A stretch of DNA of 5,077 bases from the NCBI GenBank assembly GCA_031261765.1, contig JAISJA010000063.1:1-5077 (forward strand), read 5' to 3'. Under the pieces are notes generated by a model that saw only the letters and a program-made list of their open reading frames with translations, had not been told where the DNA came from and ran no database searches. Below, piece by piece: positions 5,068 to 5,077 of the stretch. This stretch comes from Coriobacteriales bacterium. GTDB taxonomy: Bacteria > Actinomycetota > Coriobacteriia > Coriobacteriales > UBA8131. Numbering within the stretch: position 1 is the first letter of the stretch; each line of letters starts with the position of its first letter. The translations under genes were made by a program, and so were the position numbers.

Positions 5068-5077
5068 TAGAACCTGG

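Overview
The window holds four protein-coding genes and almost no spare DNA. In order they are: pth (peptidyl-tRNA hydrolase, + strand), a MATE-family multidrug exporter (- strand), a very short biotin-protein ligase (birA-type, - strand), and a large CPA1-type Na+/H+ antiporter with a long cytoplasmic tail (+ strand). I found no tRNA, rRNA, CRISPR array, insertion sequence or phage gene.

Organism: clearly bacterial, because the Pth is the bacterial type and the BPL and MATE proteins are also bacterial in type. The base composition is mixed, roughly half G+C by eye. The Pth segment GRPPGRM, the MepA-like MATE, the long CPA1 antiporter and the apparent leaderless starts all fit Actinomycetota, perhaps the class Coriobacteriia (Eggerthellaceae-like). 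This rests on remembered resemblance and is a low-to-moderate-confidence guess. Codon use is distinctive: ATA encodes about 80% of the isoleucines I counted (73 of 91 in three genes), and all four genes end in TAG.

Layout: bases 1-128 are non-coding as far as I can tell and carry a nested palindromic repeat-like element (about 34-100), followed by a -10-like hexamer in front of pth. pth and the MATE gene converge and their stop codons interlock in one CTAG (695-698), so there is no room for an intergenic terminator. birA and the MATE gene lie head to tail on the - strand, 35 nt apart, and are probably co-transcribed. birA and the antiporter gene diverge from a 74-nt AT-rich region (2875-2948). 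Each has a near-consensus -10 hexamer exactly 6 nt from its start codon and no Shine-Dalgarno sequence, which predicts leaderless mRNAs in both directions. Small palindromes in this region may be operator sites.

Function: pth is housekeeping (recycling of peptidyl-tRNA). The MATE exporter and the CPA1 antiporter both handle Na+ and/or H+ gradients at the membrane, and birA serves biotin-dependent carboxylases. The neighbourhood does not define one shared pathway, and I do not see a new multi-gene system. The points most worth checking are the truncated biotin ligase, the symmetrical leaderless divergent promoter region, the extreme ATA bias, and the upstream palindromic element.
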